DNA of 64,000 bases, taken from positions 682,001-746,000 of the forward strand of contig CAVWBA010000001.1 of assembly GCA_963753135.1 (NCBI GenBank). The letters run 5' to 3'. A program made the position numbers and the translations under genes. This DNA comes from Roseiarcus sp963753135. Its GTDB lineage: Bacteria; Pseudomonadota; Alphaproteobacteria; Rhizobiales; Beijerinckiaceae. Below are positions 9,256-18,558 of the stretch, in pieces. The notes beneath the pieces were generated by a model. The model did not search any database. It had not been told where the DNA came from and worked only from the letters and a program-made list of their open reading frames with translations. Within the stretch, counting starts at the first letter, position 1. Every line of letters starts with the position of its first letter.

Positions 9256-11958
9256 ATGGCTTCATCCAACCGACCCGACGCCGCACGCCCTGATCCGGAC
9301 GCCCTTCTCGCGGCGTTCCGGCGGGAGAGCGCAGGCCGGCTGAAGGTCTTTCTCGGCGCCGCGCCCGGCGTCGGCAAGACCTACGCCATGTTGCAGAACG
9401 CGCGGCGGCTGAAGAACGAAGGCGTCGATGTCGTCATCGGGCTCGTCGAGACGCATGGCCGCGCCGAAACGAGCGCGCTCGTCGAAGGGCTCGAAGTCCT
9501 GCCCCGGCGCAAGATTGAATACCACGGGCGCACCCTCGAGGAATTCGACCTGGACGCGGCGCTCAAGCGCAAGCCCAAGCTGATCGTCGTCGACGAACTC
9601 GCCCACACCAACGCGCCCGACAGCCGGCATCCCAAACGCTGGCAGGACGTCCAGGAGCTGCTCGACGCGGGCGTCAACGTCTGGACAGCGCTCAATATCC
9701 AGCATCTGGAGAGCCTCGCCGACGTCGTTTCCCGTATCACGGGCGTCGCCGTGCGCGAGACCGTCCCCGACCGCGTCCTGCAGCAGGCCGCCGACGTCGT
9801 CCTGGTCGATCTCACCCCTGAAGAGCTCATTCAACGCCTGAACGACGGCAAGGTCTATGTGCCGGAGACAGCCCGGCGGGCGACGCAGAACTTCTTCACC
9901 CCCGGCAATTTGACCGCGTTGCGCGAATTGGCGCTGCGCCGCACGGCTGATCGCGTCGACGACCAGATGGTCGACTATCTGCGGGAGAAGGCGATTGAAG
10001 GTCCGTGGGCGGCGTCCGAGCGCCTGCTCGCCTGCGTCGGGGCGGACGAAGTGTCGGAGCGGGTGTTGAGGCGCGCAAGCCAGCTCGCGACCGGCCTCAA
10101 TGCGGAATGGACCGCAGTCACCGTCGAGACCATCGGTCAGGCCGCCGACGCCAAGCGCGCCAACCGGCTGGCCAAGGTGTTTTCTCTCGCCGAGCGCCTG
10201 GGCGGCCAGACGATGCGCCTCCAGGGGGGCGATTATCCAACGGAAATCTTGAAGCTCGCCGCGCGCGAGAACTTCACTCAGATCGTGCTTGGCCAGTCGC
10301 GGGCGGGAGCCTTGCGCCGGCTTCTCGGTCGGTCGCTGCCGGACGCGCTCATGCGTCACGCCGACGGAATCGAGATTCACATCGTTCCGGGTGAAGCAGC
10401 GCCACGCTCGTTATGGCCGGATCTCAAGCCGCTTCTGGGCCGTCGGGGGCTTGGACTCGAAATCGCCGCCGCGCTCGTTTCCGTCGCGGCCGCCGTCGCA
10501 GTCGCCGAGGCGCTTTCCGAGGTTCTCAAGCTTCCCAATCTTTCGATGATCTTCCTTACCGCGGTTCTGTTCTGCGCGGTGAGGTTTGGAACCCGCGCCG
10601 CGGTGATCGCCTCCCTCGCTTCGTTCGTCGCCTACAACTTCTTCTTCATCGAGCCGGTCTACACGTTCACCGTGGCGCAGCCGCAGGAACTGTTCGCGCT
10701 CCTCATTTTTCTCGCTGTCGCGGTGCTCACCGGATCGCTGACGGGGCGCATCCGCGACCAGCGGGAGACGGTGATCAGGAACGCCGAAGTTACCCAGTCG
10801 CTTTACGATTACTCGCGCAAGCTTTCCGGCGCTTCTCGCCCGGACGACGTGCTGTGGGCGGCTGCGGCGCATTTGCACGAGACGTTTGGCGGCCGCATCG
10901 TGCTCCTGGTCGCCGATCAGGACGAACTGCAGATCCGCGCCGCCTGGCCGCCGGACGCACAATTGGACGCCGCCGCTCTCGGCGCCGCGAACTGGGCGCA
11001 GCAGAAGAAGGAGCCGGCCGGCTGGGGAACCGGGACGCTGCCTCGCGTCGCTTATCAGTTTCGGCCACTGCTCGCCGCGCGGGGGGCGATCGCGGTCTGC
11101 GGCTTTGAGCCGCATTCCGCGGACGAGTCGATCACGGCGGAGGACGAGCGGGCGCTGACCGCCATCCTGGACCTGACCGCGATCGCGCTCGACCGGGCGC
11201 TGCTCGCGCGCGAGGCGGTGCATGCGGCGACGATGCAGGAAAACGAGAAGGTGCGGGACGCGCTGCTCGACTCGCTCTCGCATGATCTGCGCACGCCATT
11301 GTCGGCGATCGCCGGGGCGGCGAGTTCATTGCGCACGCTTGGCGACAAGATGAGCCCGGCCGAACGGCTCGACCTTCTCTCGTCGATCGAGGAGGAGACC
11401 GGCCGCCTCGCGCGCTTCGTCGCCAATTTGCTCGATATGTCGCGGATCGAGGCGGGCGGGCTCAAGGTCAATCGCGATCTGGTCGCCATCGCCGATGTCG
11501 TGCAGGGCGCGGTCGAGCGCAGCCGCAAGGCGTTTCCGGGCCAACCGGTGCGCGTCAGCCTCGCCCCCGGCCTGCCCTTCGTGCGCGGGGACGACAAGCT
11601 GCTCGAGCAGGTTTTGTTCAACCTCATCGACAACGCGCATAAATACGCAGGCGACGCCGGCGCGACCATTCACGCCCGCCAGGAGGACGGCGAGATCATG
11701 CTCACCGTCACCGACGAGGGTCCGGGGATCAAGCCCGCGGAGCTCGAACGCATCTTCGAAAAATTCTATCGCGGCGGGCGCGCCGACGGCCGCAAGGCCG
11801 GGACGGGTCTCGGTCTTTCGATCTCTCGTCGCCTTGTCGAAGCCATGGGGGGAACGATCGTGGCGCAGAGCCCGGCGGTGCGCAGGCGCGGAACCCGATT
11901 TGTCGTGCGGCTTCCCGTCGCCCAGCCGACGCCGATCGCATCGAGTCCAGCGGCATGA
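9256..11958 (+). CDS. kdpD: Osmosensitive K+ channel sensor histidine kinase KdpD
   Basis: A 900-residue sensor kinase that reads K+ limitation and turgor and phosphorylates KdpE. In order: the KdpD N-terminal domain with the Walker-like GAAPGVGKTYAML (about residues 33-45), a universal-stress-like segment ending near 380, four closely spaced helices (about 395-490, DUF4118), a GAF-like domain (about 520-640), the dimerisation/phosphoacceptor helix with His676 in SLSHDLRTPLSAI, and an ATPase domain with NLIDNAHKYA, DEGPGI and GTGLGLSI. The frame is intact and length matches the family. It overlaps kdpE by 4 bases (ATGA), indicating translational coupling. Confidence 0.95.
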   Translation: MASSNRPDAARPDPDALLAAFRRESAGRLKVFLGAAPGVGKTYAMLQNARRLKNEGVDVVIGLVETHGRAETSALVEGLEVLPRRKIEYHGRTLEEFDLDAALKRKPKLIVVDELAHTNAPDSRHPKRWQDVQELLDAGVNVWTALNIQHLESLADVVSRITGVAVRETVPDRVLQQAADVVLVDLTPEELIQRLNDGKVYVPETARRATQNFFTPGNLTALRELALRRTADRVDDQMVDYLREKAIEGPWAASERLLACVGADEVSERVLRRASQLATGLNAEWTAVTVETIGQAADAKRANRLAKVFSLAERLGGQTMRLQGGDYPTEILKLAARENFTQIVLGQSRAGALRRLLGRSLPDALMRHADGIEIHIVPGEAAPRSLWPDLKPLLGRRGLGLEIAAALVSVAAAVAVAEALSEVLKLPNLSMIFLTAVLFCAVRFGTRAAVIASLASFVAYNFFFIEPVYTFTVAQPQELFALLIFLAVAVLTGSLTGRIRDQRETVIRNAEVTQSLYDYSRKLSGASRPDDVLWAAAAHLHETFGGRIVLLVADQDELQIRAAWPPDAQLDAAALGAANWAQQKKEPAGWGTGTLPRVAYQFRPLLAARGAIAVCGFEPHSADESITAEDERALTAILDLTAIALDRALLAREAVHAATMQENEKVRDALLDSLSHDLRTPLSAIAGAASSLRTLGDKMSPAERLDLLSSIEEETGRLARFVANLLDMSRIEAGGLKVNRDLVAIADVVQGAVERSRKAFPGQPVRVSLAPGLPFVRGDDKLLEQVLFNLIDNAHKYAGDAGATIHARQEDGEIMLTVTDEGPGIKPAELERIFEKFYRGGRADGRKAGTGLGLSISRRLVEAMGGTIVAQSPAVRRRGTRFVVRLPVAQPTPIASSPAA

Positions 11959-12641
11959 CAGGCCCACGCGTGTTGGTGGTCGATGACGAGCCGCAGATCC
12001 AGCGGTTTCTCACCGTCGCGCTCGCCGCCGCCGGCTTTCAGGTGCAAACGGCCGAAACCGGCGCTCAGGCCTTGCGGCTGGCGGCCACCGGCGCGCCCGA
12101 TCTCATCGTCCTCGACCTCGGCCTGCCGGACCGCGACGGCAAGGAGGTGCTGCGCGACATCCGGCAGTTCTCGGCGACGCCGGTGATCGTGCTCTCCGCC
12201 CGCGACCGCGAGGCGGAGAAGATCGAGGCGCTCGATCTAGGCGCCGACGATTATGTCGAGAAGCCGTTCGGGATCGGCGAACTGACCGCGCGGCTTCGAG
12301 CCGCGCTGCGACACGCGGCGCAATCGGTCCACCCGGTCCCGCGGGTGGAGGTCGAGGGCGTCGTGATGGACTTCGACAAGCGTCTCGTCACCCGCGACGG
12401 GACGCCGATCAAGCTGACGCCGAAAGAATACGACCTGCTCGCGGTCCTCTTTCGCAACGCCGGCCGGGTGGTGACGCATCGCCAGATTCTGGCTTCGGTC
12501 TGGGGTCCGGCGCATCACGAGGACACCCAGTACCTCAGGGTGTTCATCGGCCAGCTCAGGGCCAAGATCGAGCGCGATCCGACCACGCCGACCATCGTCA
12601 AAACCGAGCCGGGCGTCGGCTACCGCGCCGCCGAGCCCTGA
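11955..12641 (+). CDS. kdpE: Two-component response regulator KdpE
   Basis: A 228-residue OmpR/PhoB-type regulator. The receiver domain (1-115) has the acidic pair DDE near the N-terminus, the phosphoacceptor Asp54 in VLDLGLP and the conserved Lys in VEKPFG. The C-terminal winged helix carries LTPKEYDLLAVLFRNAGRVV and the recognition region RVFIGQLRAKIE. It activates kdp transcription when phosphorylated by KdpD. It ends the kdp operon; the next transcription unit starts from a sigma-54 promoter 87 bases downstream. Confidence 0.95.
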   Translation: MTGPRVLVVDDEPQIQRFLTVALAAAGFQVQTAETGAQALRLAATGAPDLIVLDLGLPDRDGKEVLRDIRQFSATPVIVLSARDREAEKIEALDLGADDYVEKPFGIGELTARLRAALRHAAQSVHPVPRVEVEGVVMDFDKRLVTRDGTPIKLTPKEYDLLAVLFRNAGRVVTHRQILASVWGPAHHEDTQYLRVFIGQLRAKIERDPTTPTIVKTEPGVGYRAAEP

Positions 12642-12727
12642 GGGGCGCTCTTCCACGTCGGTGAACAATTCTTCGGCGCCCCGCTCGATTCACGGGCGCC
12701 TACCCCTGCGAATCGTTGGGGATTCCT

Positions 12728-12743
12728 TGGCACGCTCGTTGCG
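12728..12743 (+). promoter_or_regulatory. Sigma-54 promoter of the urea transporter operon
   Basis: TGGCACGCTCGTTGC is close to the ideal sigma-54 promoter: GG at 12729-12730 and GC at 12741-12742, 10 bases apart. Transcription would begin near 12754, giving a leader of about 65 bases before urtA. Sigma-54 plus NtrC control of urea uptake is the known pattern in proteobacteria. A clear NtrC box (GCAC-N5-GTGC type) was not found by eye upstream. Confidence 0.75.
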
Positions 12744-12819
12744 AAGCCAAGTCCGGCTCCGGGAGGGGGCCGGATCCCGCCGACCTGCTTGGGTGGGCGC
12801 AAGCAACGAGGCTAAAAAC

Positions 12820-14193
12820 ATGTCGTTGACGAGACGGACTTTTCTTTATGCGTCCGGCGCAGCCCTGGGAGGGGCGACTGCGCTGGGTGGCGTGCCTGCG
12901 CTGGAGGGGGCGGCGGCGCTCGGAGGCGCGACCGCGCTAGGAGGCGCCTTAGCGCTGGGCTCGACCACAGCCATGGCGGCGACTGGCGAACCGGTCAAAA
13001 TCGGCATTCTCCACTCGCTCTCCGGCACCATGGCGATCAGCGAGACCACGCTCAAGGACGTGATGCTGATGCTGATCGAGGAGCAGAACGCGAAGGGCGG
13101 CGTGCTCGGCAGAAAGCTCGAGGCGGTGGTCGTCGATCCGGCGTCGAACTGGCCCCTGTTCGCCGAGAAGGCCAAAGAACTCATTGAAAAAGACAAGGTT
13201 TCCGTCGTCTTTGGCTGCTGGACCTCAGTGTCGCGCAAGTCGGTGCTGCCGGTGTTCAAAGAACTCAACAACATGCTGTTTTATCCGGTGCAGTACGAAG
13301 GGGAAGAATTGGAACGCAACGTCTTCTATACCGGCGCCGCGCCCAATCAGCAGGCCATCCCCGCCGTCGATTATCTGATGAGCGAGGACGGCGGTTCGGT
13401 GAAGCGCTGGGTGCTCGAAGGCACCGACTACGTCTATCCGCGCACCACCAACAAGATCCTCGCGGCTTACCTGAAACTGAAAGGCGTGCCCGACGAAGAC
13501 GTGATGATCAACTATACGCCGTTCGGCTTCTCCGACTGGCAGACCGAGGTGTCGAAGATCAAGGCCTTCGGTTCGGCAGGCAAGAAGACAGCGGTCGTCT
13601 CGACGATCAACGGCGACGCCAACGTCCCGTTCTATAAGGAGCTCGGCAACCAGGGGATCAAGGCGACCGATATTCCCGTCGTCGCCTTCTCGGTCGGCGA
13701 GGAGGAGCTCGCAGGCCTCGACACCAAGCCGCTGGTCGGCCACCTCGCCGCGTGGAACTACTTTGAGTCGATCGACACGCCGGCGAACAAGGACTTCATC
13801 GCCAAGTGGCATGAGTTCACCAAAAAGCCGAAACGCACCACCAACGACCCGATGGAGGCCCATTTCATTGGCTTCAACATGTGGGTGAAGGGCGTGGAGA
13901 AGGCGCAAAGCTTCGAGGCCGACAAGGTGATCCCGGCGATGATCGGCGTCGCGGTGCCCAACCTTACCGGCGGCCTCTCGACGATGATGCCGAACCACCA
14001 CATCACCAAGCCGGTCTATATCGGCGAGATCCAGGCCGACGGCCAGCTCAACACAGTCTGGCAGACGCCGGGAACGCTGGTCGCGCAGGAATGGTCGCCC
14101 TACCTCGAGGGTTCGAAGGACCTGATCGCCGATTGGCGTCCGCCCATGTCTTGCGGCAACTTCAACGTCAAAACCGGCAAGTGCGGCGGCTGA
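12820..14193 (+). CDS. urtA: Urea ABC transporter substrate-binding protein UrtA
   Basis: A 457-residue periplasmic binding protein of the branched-chain amino acid/urea family. The chosen ATG (12820) begins MSLTRRTFLYASG, a twin-arginine signal. The frame is open further upstream, but that region contains the sigma-54 promoter, so the longer start at 12661 is impossible for this transcript. The mature part starts about residue 52 (ATGEPVKIGILHSLSG) and contains UrtA landmarks such as FGCWTSVSRKSVLPVF, LFYPVQYEGEE and GTDYVYPRT. It captures urea for the UrtBC channel. The signal peptide is unusual: its hydrophobic core is six copies of a six-residue repeat (see the repeat entry). Confidence 0.95.
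   Translation: MSLTRRTFLYASGAALGGATALGGVPALEGAAALGGATALGGALALGSTTAMAATGEPVKIGILHSLSGTMAISETTLKDVMLMLIEEQNAKGGVLGRKLEAVVVDPASNWPLFAEKAKELIEKDKVSVVFGCWTSVSRKSVLPVFKELNNMLFYPVQYEGEELERNVFYTGAAPNQQAIPAVDYLMSEDGGSVKRWVLEGTDYVYPRTTNKILAAYLKLKGVPDEDVMINYTPFGFSDWQTEVSKIKAFGSAGKKTAVVSTINGDANVPFYKELGNQGIKATDIPVVAFSVGEEELAGLDTKPLVGHLAAWNYFESIDTPANKDFIAKWHEFTKKPKRTTNDPMEAHFIGFNMWVKGVEKAQSFEADKVIPAMIGVAVPNLTGGLSTMMPNHHITKPVYIGEIQADGQLNTVWQTPGTLVAQEWSPYLEGSKDLIADWRPPMSCGNFNVKTGKCGG
12862..12969 (+). repeat. Six 18-bp tandem repeats inside the UrtA Tat signal
   Basis: Six consecutive 18-base units encode ALGGAT, ALGGVP, ALEGAA, ALGGAT, ALGGAL and ALGSTT. Units 1 and 4 encode the same peptide with different third bases, so the array is old enough to have drifted while keeping its amino acids. 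The repeats form the hydrophobic region between the twin-arginine motif and the AMAA cleavage region, making the leader roughly 20 residues longer than normal. Confidence 0.85.
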
Positions 14194-14204
14194 CGTTGCT
14201 CCCC

Positions 14205-14240
14205 GGGCCCCTCCCCTCGTCCTCCCGAGGGAGAGGGGCC
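14205..14240 (+). terminator. Hairpin between urtA and urtB, possible attenuator
   Basis: GGCCCCTCCCCTCG (14206-14219) pairs with CGAGGGAGAGGGGCC (14226-14240), one bulged base, 6-base loop. There is no long T-run, so it is probably a processing or stabilising hairpin that raises urtA mRNA over urtBCDE, as is usual for binding-protein genes. Confidence 0.45.
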
Positions 14241-14264
14241 TTCCATCATAAAGCCGGATGACGT

Positions 14265-14292
14265 CGGCCCAGATGACGTCGGATCTGGGCCG
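14265..14292 (+). repeat. Perfect 10-bp inverted repeat before urtB
   Basis: CGGCCCAGAT (14265-14274) and its exact reverse complement ATCTGGGCCG (14283-14292) flank GACGTCGG. It ends 10 bases before the urtB ATG and could fold over the translation start region. Overlapping it, GATGACGTCGG occurs twice. Function unknown: a translational control hairpin or a protein site. Confidence 0.45.
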
Positions 14293-14302
14293 GCGAACCG
14301 AA

Positions 14303-15932
14303 ATGGTGATTATGCCGCTTTCAAGCGCCTCCAACAAAGCATATCGCATTCTCCGCGCGCTCGCCGTGGCCGCAGCGCTGCTGTCGCCGGGCGCCGCGCG
14401 GGCCGACGCCGTCGACGACACGCTGGCGAAGTTCCTCGCCGACAAGTTTCCCCAAACAGCAGCCGCAATTGGCGAACTGGCCGCCGAGGCGCCGCCGCAA
14501 GCGGCCGCCATCCTGGATGCGCTCGGCGACAACCGCCTCATGATCGATCCCGCCGATCACATCGTGGCGTACAAGACTGCCGCAGGCGCGCTGCATCAAC
14601 GCCAAGACCGGCGCGCCGGTTCAAGGGGTCGACGACGCCGCATTCAAGAAGGTGCGCGTCAACAACGCGCTCAGAAACGCGATCCAGGGCGCGATGGGCT
14701 CGCTCACCCTCGCCAATCCCGACCCCGACAAGCGCCTCAAGGCGGCGCAGGACGTTTTCAACACCCGCGACGCCAAGGCTTTGCCTGCCCTCCAGGCGCA
14801 ACTCGCCAAGGAGAGCGACCCGCGCGTCGCCGCCGCGTTGAAGCTCGCTCAAGCCTCGATCTTCGCGACAAGCGACAGCGCCTCCGTTCAGGACCGGCTC
14901 GCCGCAATCGCAACGCTGAAAGAGCGCGGCGATCAGGACGCGCAGAGCCTTATCGACGCGCTCGCGCAGAAGGCGACTGATCCGGCGGTGAAAAGCGCCG
15001 CCGCATCCGCGTTGAGCGCGATCCATGCGCGGCTCGCTCTCTGGGGCGTCGTGCAGAACCTCTGGTACGGAATCTCGGCCTCGTCCGTTCTGCTTCTGGC
15101 GGCGATCGGCCTCGCAATCACCTTCGGCGTCATGGGCGTCATCAACATGGCGCATGGCGAGATGGTGATGCTCGGCGCCTATTCGACCTATGTCGTTCAG
15201 ACGCTTCTGCCGCCTTCGTTGCAGAATTGGTCGCTCGCTTTCGCCATTCCGCTCGCGTTTATCGTTGCCGGTCTGGTCGGCATCGCGATCGAGCGCCTCG
15301 TTATCCGATTTCTCTACACCCGCCCGCTCGAGACGTTGCTCGCCACCTGGGGCGTCTCGCTCATCCTGCAACAGTTGGTTCGCACCCTGTTCGGCGCCAA
15401 CAACCGTCAGGTCAGCAACCCTCCGTTCATGTCCGGCGCGTTCGAACTCGGCGGCCTGTCGATCACCACCAATCGCCTATGGATCATCGTCTTATCCGCC
15501 GTCGTCTTCATCGGTCTCCAGCTCGTGCTGCGCGCCACCCCATTCGGCTTGCAAATGCGCGCCGTGACGCAGAACCGACGCATGGCCGCGTCGATGGGCA
15601 TTTCGACCGCGCGGGTCGACATGCTGGCCTTCGGGCTCGGATCGGGGGTGGCTGGGATTGCCGGCGTGGCGCTGTCGCAAATCGACAATGTCTCGCCGAA
15701 CCTTGGCCAAGGCTACATCATCGACAGCTTCATGGTGGTGGTGTTCGGCGGCGTCGGAAACTTATGGGGCACCGCCTTCGGCGCTCTGCTGATCGGGCTT
15801 GCCAACAAGCTGCTCGAGCCGCTGATCGGCGCGGTGCAGGGCCAGATCGTGCTTCTGGTCTTCATCATCCTGTTCATCCAGAGACGGCCGCGAGGGCTTT
15901 TTGCTCTGCGCGGACGCGCGGTGGAAGCATGA
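14303..15932 (+). pseudogene. urtB: Urea ABC transporter permease UrtB, frameshifted
   Basis: A LivH-type permease with the long N-terminal periplasmic domain typical of UrtB. The first frame encodes a signal-like helix (ILRALAVAAALLSPGAARA), DAVDDTLAKFLADKF and up to YKTAAGAL. The protein continues in another frame as INAKTGAPVQGVDDAAFKKVRVNNALRN. One extra base near 14594 (CTGCATCAAC) explains the break. The rest, to 15932, is an intact permease with about eight helices, including ITFGVMGVINMAHGEMVMLGAY and VFGGVGNLWGTAFGALLIG. Corrected length is about 542 residues, normal for UrtB. The ATG at 14303 is chosen; 14312 is also possible. The stop overlaps the urtC start (ATGA). Confidence 0.85.
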
Positions 15933-17056
15933 GCGCTCGGCTTGACCAGCTTGGCTTGGCTTTCGTCGCGATCCTCATCGTCGCGGCGATCCTGGTGCCG
16001 GTGCTGTCGCTCGGGGTGTCGACCAGTTCTCCATTCTATCTGCCGCCTTACCTTGTGCAGCTCCTCGGCAAATATCTGTGCTATGCGATCCTCGCCGTCG
16101 CGCTCGATCTGGTGTGGGGCTATTGCGGGATTCTGTCGCTCGGCCATGGCGCGTTCTTCGCTCTCGGCGGCTATGCGATGGGCATGTATCTGATGCGGCA
16201 GATCGGGACGCGCGGCGTCTACGCCAATCCGATCCTGCCCGATTTCATGGTGTTCTTGAACTGGAAGGAGCTGCCGGTCGCCTGGTGGGGATTCAATTGG
16301 TTCCCCTACGCCATGGCGATGGTGGTGCTGGTTCCCGGCCTCTTGGCGCTCGCCTTCGGCTGGTTCGCGTTCCGCTCGCGCGTGACCGGCGTCTACCTTT
16401 CGATCATCACCCAGGCGATGACCTTCGCCTTGTTCAAGGAGTTCTTTCGCAACGACTTCGGCTTCGGCGGCAACAACGGCCTGACCGACTTCAAGGACCT
16501 GCTCGGCTTCTCCCTTCAAACCGCCTCGTCAAAGGCCGCCCTGTTCTCGGCCAGCGCCATCGCCCTCATCATCGCTTATGGAGTCTCGCGCGCGATCATC
16601 GGTTCGAAGTATGGCAAGGCCCTGGTCGCGGTGCGCGACGCGGAGAGCCGCATGCGCTTTCTCGGCTACCGGGTCGAGAACTATAAGCTCTTCGTCTTCG
16701 TCGTCTCGGCCGTGATCGCCGGAATCGCCGGCGCGCTCTACGTGCCGCAGGTCGGCATCATCAACCCGAGCGAATTTGCCCCTGCGAACTCGATCGAAGC
16801 GGCGATCTGGGTCGCGGTCGGCGGCCGCGGAACGCTGATCGGCGCGGCGGTCGGCGCAATCGCGGTCAATTTCGCCAAGACCTATTTCACCGGCGCCTTC
16901 CCAGAATACTGGCTCTATGGCCTCGGCCTTCTGTTCGTCCTGACCACCTTGTTCTTGCCCAAGGGCATCCTGGGTCTCGCGCTCAAGACCCGCGAGTCGA
17001 AACCGCGCGAGGTCATCGTCGCCGCCGAAGCGGTCGAGGAAGGCGTCGAACCGTGA
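15929..17056 (+). CDS. urtC: Urea ABC transporter permease UrtC
   Basis: A 375-residue LivM-type permease, the second half of the urea channel. The ATG at 15929 overlaps the urtB stop by 4 bases. The frame is open for 700 bases further upstream, but that is urtB read in another frame. Landmarks: YAILAVALDLVWGYCGILSLGHGAFFALGGYAMGMY in segments, the insert around PILPDFMVFLNW characteristic of UrtC, and the EAA-like stretch near VAVRDAESRMRFLGY. It overlaps urtD by 4 bases (GTGA). Confidence 0.95.
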   Translation: MSARLDQLGLAFVAILIVAAILVPVLSLGVSTSSPFYLPPYLVQLLGKYLCYAILAVALDLVWGYCGILSLGHGAFFALGGYAMGMYLMRQIGTRGVYANPILPDFMVFLNWKELPVAWWGFNWFPYAMAMVVLVPGLLALAFGWFAFRSRVTGVYLSIITQAMTFALFKEFFRNDFGFGGNNGLTDFKDLLGFSLQTASSKAALFSASAIALIIAYGVSRAIIGSKYGKALVAVRDAESRMRFLGYRVENYKLFVFVVSAVIAGIAGALYVPQVGIINPSEFAPANSIEAAIWVAVGGRGTLIGAAVGAIAVNFAKTYFTGAFPEYWLYGLGLLFVLTTLFLPKGILGLALKTRESKPREVIVAAEAVEEGVEP

Positions 17057-17823
17057 CCCTCGCCGAGACGGCTAATCCCACTCTCACGCAGTCGCTCCTC
17101 TATCTCGACGGGGTCAGCGTCTCGTTCGACGGCTATAAGGCGCTGCGCAGCCTGTCGCTCGTGCTCGAGCCCGGCGAGATGCGGGCGATCATCGGCCCGA
17201 ACGGCGCTGGCAAGACGACGATGATGGACGTCATCACCGGCAAGACGCGTCCCGACGAAGGCGAGGTGATGTTCGACGGGCGCCATGATCTGACCAAGCT
17301 TGACGAAGCCGAGATCGCGACGCTTGGGGTGGGGCGCAAGTTCCAGAAGCCGACGGTGTTCGAGAACCACACGGTCGAAGACAATCTCCTGCTCGCGACC
17401 AAGGCGCCGCGCAGCGTGCGCGCGACGCTGTTCGGACGCGAAGATCCGCAGACGCGAGAAACGATCGACGCCATCCTCGCCACCACGCGGCTTGCCGATC
17501 ATCGCACGCGCATCGCCGGTTCGCTATCCCACGGGCAGAAGCAATGGCTCGAGATCGGCATGCTGCTCGCCCAGGACCCGAAGCTCCTGCTCGTCGATGA
17601 ACCGGTCGCTGGCATGACCGACGCCGAGACCGTGGCGACCGCCGATCTCCTGCGCGAAATCGCGCAGGATCATTCGGTGATCGTGGTCGAGCACGACATG
17701 CATTTCGTGCGCGAGCTCGGCGTCAAGGTGACGTGCCTGCACGAGGGCTCGGTGCTGGCCGAGGGCACGCTCGATCAAGTGAGCGCCGACCAGCGCGTCG
17801 TCGAAGTCTATCTGGGGCGGTGA
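17053..17823 (+). CDS. urtD: Urea ABC transporter ATP-binding protein UrtD
   Basis: A 256-residue LivG-type ATPase. Walker A is GPNGAGKTT (about residues 54-62), Q-loop GRKFQKPTVFE, signature LSHGQKQWLEI and Walker B LLLVDEPVAGM with the H-loop in VVEHDMHFV. It powers urea import together with UrtE. The GTG start overlaps the urtC stop. The TGA is followed 4 bases later by urtE. Confidence 0.95.
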   Translation: MTLAETANPTLTQSLLYLDGVSVSFDGYKALRSLSLVLEPGEMRAIIGPNGAGKTTMMDVITGKTRPDEGEVMFDGRHDLTKLDEAEIATLGVGRKFQKPTVFENHTVEDNLLLATKAPRSVRATLFGREDPQTRETIDAILATTRLADHRTRIAGSLSHGQKQWLEIGMLLAQDPKLLLVDEPVAGMTDAETVATADLLREIAQDHSVIVVEHDMHFVRELGVKVTCLHEGSVLAEGTLDQVSADQRVVEVYLGR

Positions 17824-17827
17824 ACGC

Positions 17828-18523
17828 ATGCTGACCGTCGACAGAATCGATCTTTTCTACGGCGCGGCGCAGGCGTTGCGATCGGTGTCGATCAAGGCGC
17901 AGACCGGGCAAATCCTGACCGTTCTCGGCCGCAACGGCGTCGGCAAGTCATCGCTGTTGCGCGCGATCGTCGGCCAGCACATGCCGGCGTCCGGCACGAT
18001 CCGCTGGAACGACCAGGACATGACCAGGATGACCCCGTATCTCAGGGCCAAGGCTGGCTTTGGCTATGTTCCGCAGGGACGCGAGATTTTTCCGCTTCTG
18101 ACCGTGCGCGAAAATCTCATGACCGGCTACGCCACGCGGCCGCGCAACGAGCGGGTGATCGACGACGAGATCTTTTCGCTGTTTCCCGTGCTCAACGACA
18201 TGCTGGGACGCCGTGGCGGCGACCTTTCGGGCGGCCAGCAGCAGCAGCTCGCCATCGCCCGCGCGCTGGTGACGAAGCCCAAGCTCCTCGTCCTCGACGA
18301 GCCGACCGAGGGCATCCAGCCGTCGATCATCAAGGACATCGGCCGGGCGCTCGTCCACCTGCGCCGCAAGGGCGAGATGGCGATCCTCGTCGTCGAGCAA
18401 TATTTCGAATGGGCCCGCGACATCTGCGACGACTATGCCGTCATGGATCGCGGAATCGTCGTGCTGGCCGGCGCGCGCGAGCAGATGGACGAGACCGCGG
18501 TGCGCGCGCGGATGACGGTGTGA
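17828..18523 (+). CDS. urtE: Urea ABC transporter ATP-binding protein UrtE
   Basis: A 231-residue LivF-type ATPase, the second nucleotide-binding subunit. Walker A GRNGVGKSS, signature LSGGQQQQLAIARAL, Walker B LLVLDEPTEGI (the ...TEGIQPSII stretch is typical of UrtE) and H-loop VVEQYFEWA. Last gene of urtABCDE; no urease genes follow, so urease must be encoded elsewhere if urea is to be used. Confidence 0.95.
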   Translation: MLTVDRIDLFYGAAQALRSVSIKAQTGQILTVLGRNGVGKSSLLRAIVGQHMPASGTIRWNDQDMTRMTPYLRAKAGFGYVPQGREIFPLLTVRENLMTGYATRPRNERVIDDEIFSLFPVLNDMLGRRGGDLSGGQQQQLAIARALVTKPKLLVLDEPTEGIQPSIIKDIGRALVHLRRKGEMAILVVEQYFEWARDICDDYAVMDRGIVVLAGAREQMDETAVRARMTV

Positions 18524-18558
18524 GCGCAGCCCGCCGTCCGCGAAACCGCGCGATTGTA

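Noticed and set aside
12661..12819. N-terminal extension of UrtA
   Set aside because: It contains the sigma-54 promoter and ends before a clean twin-arginine signal with its own ribosome-binding site.
15227..17056. A 609-codon version of UrtC
   Set aside because: The first 234 codons are urtB read out of frame; the true start overlaps the urtB stop at 15929.
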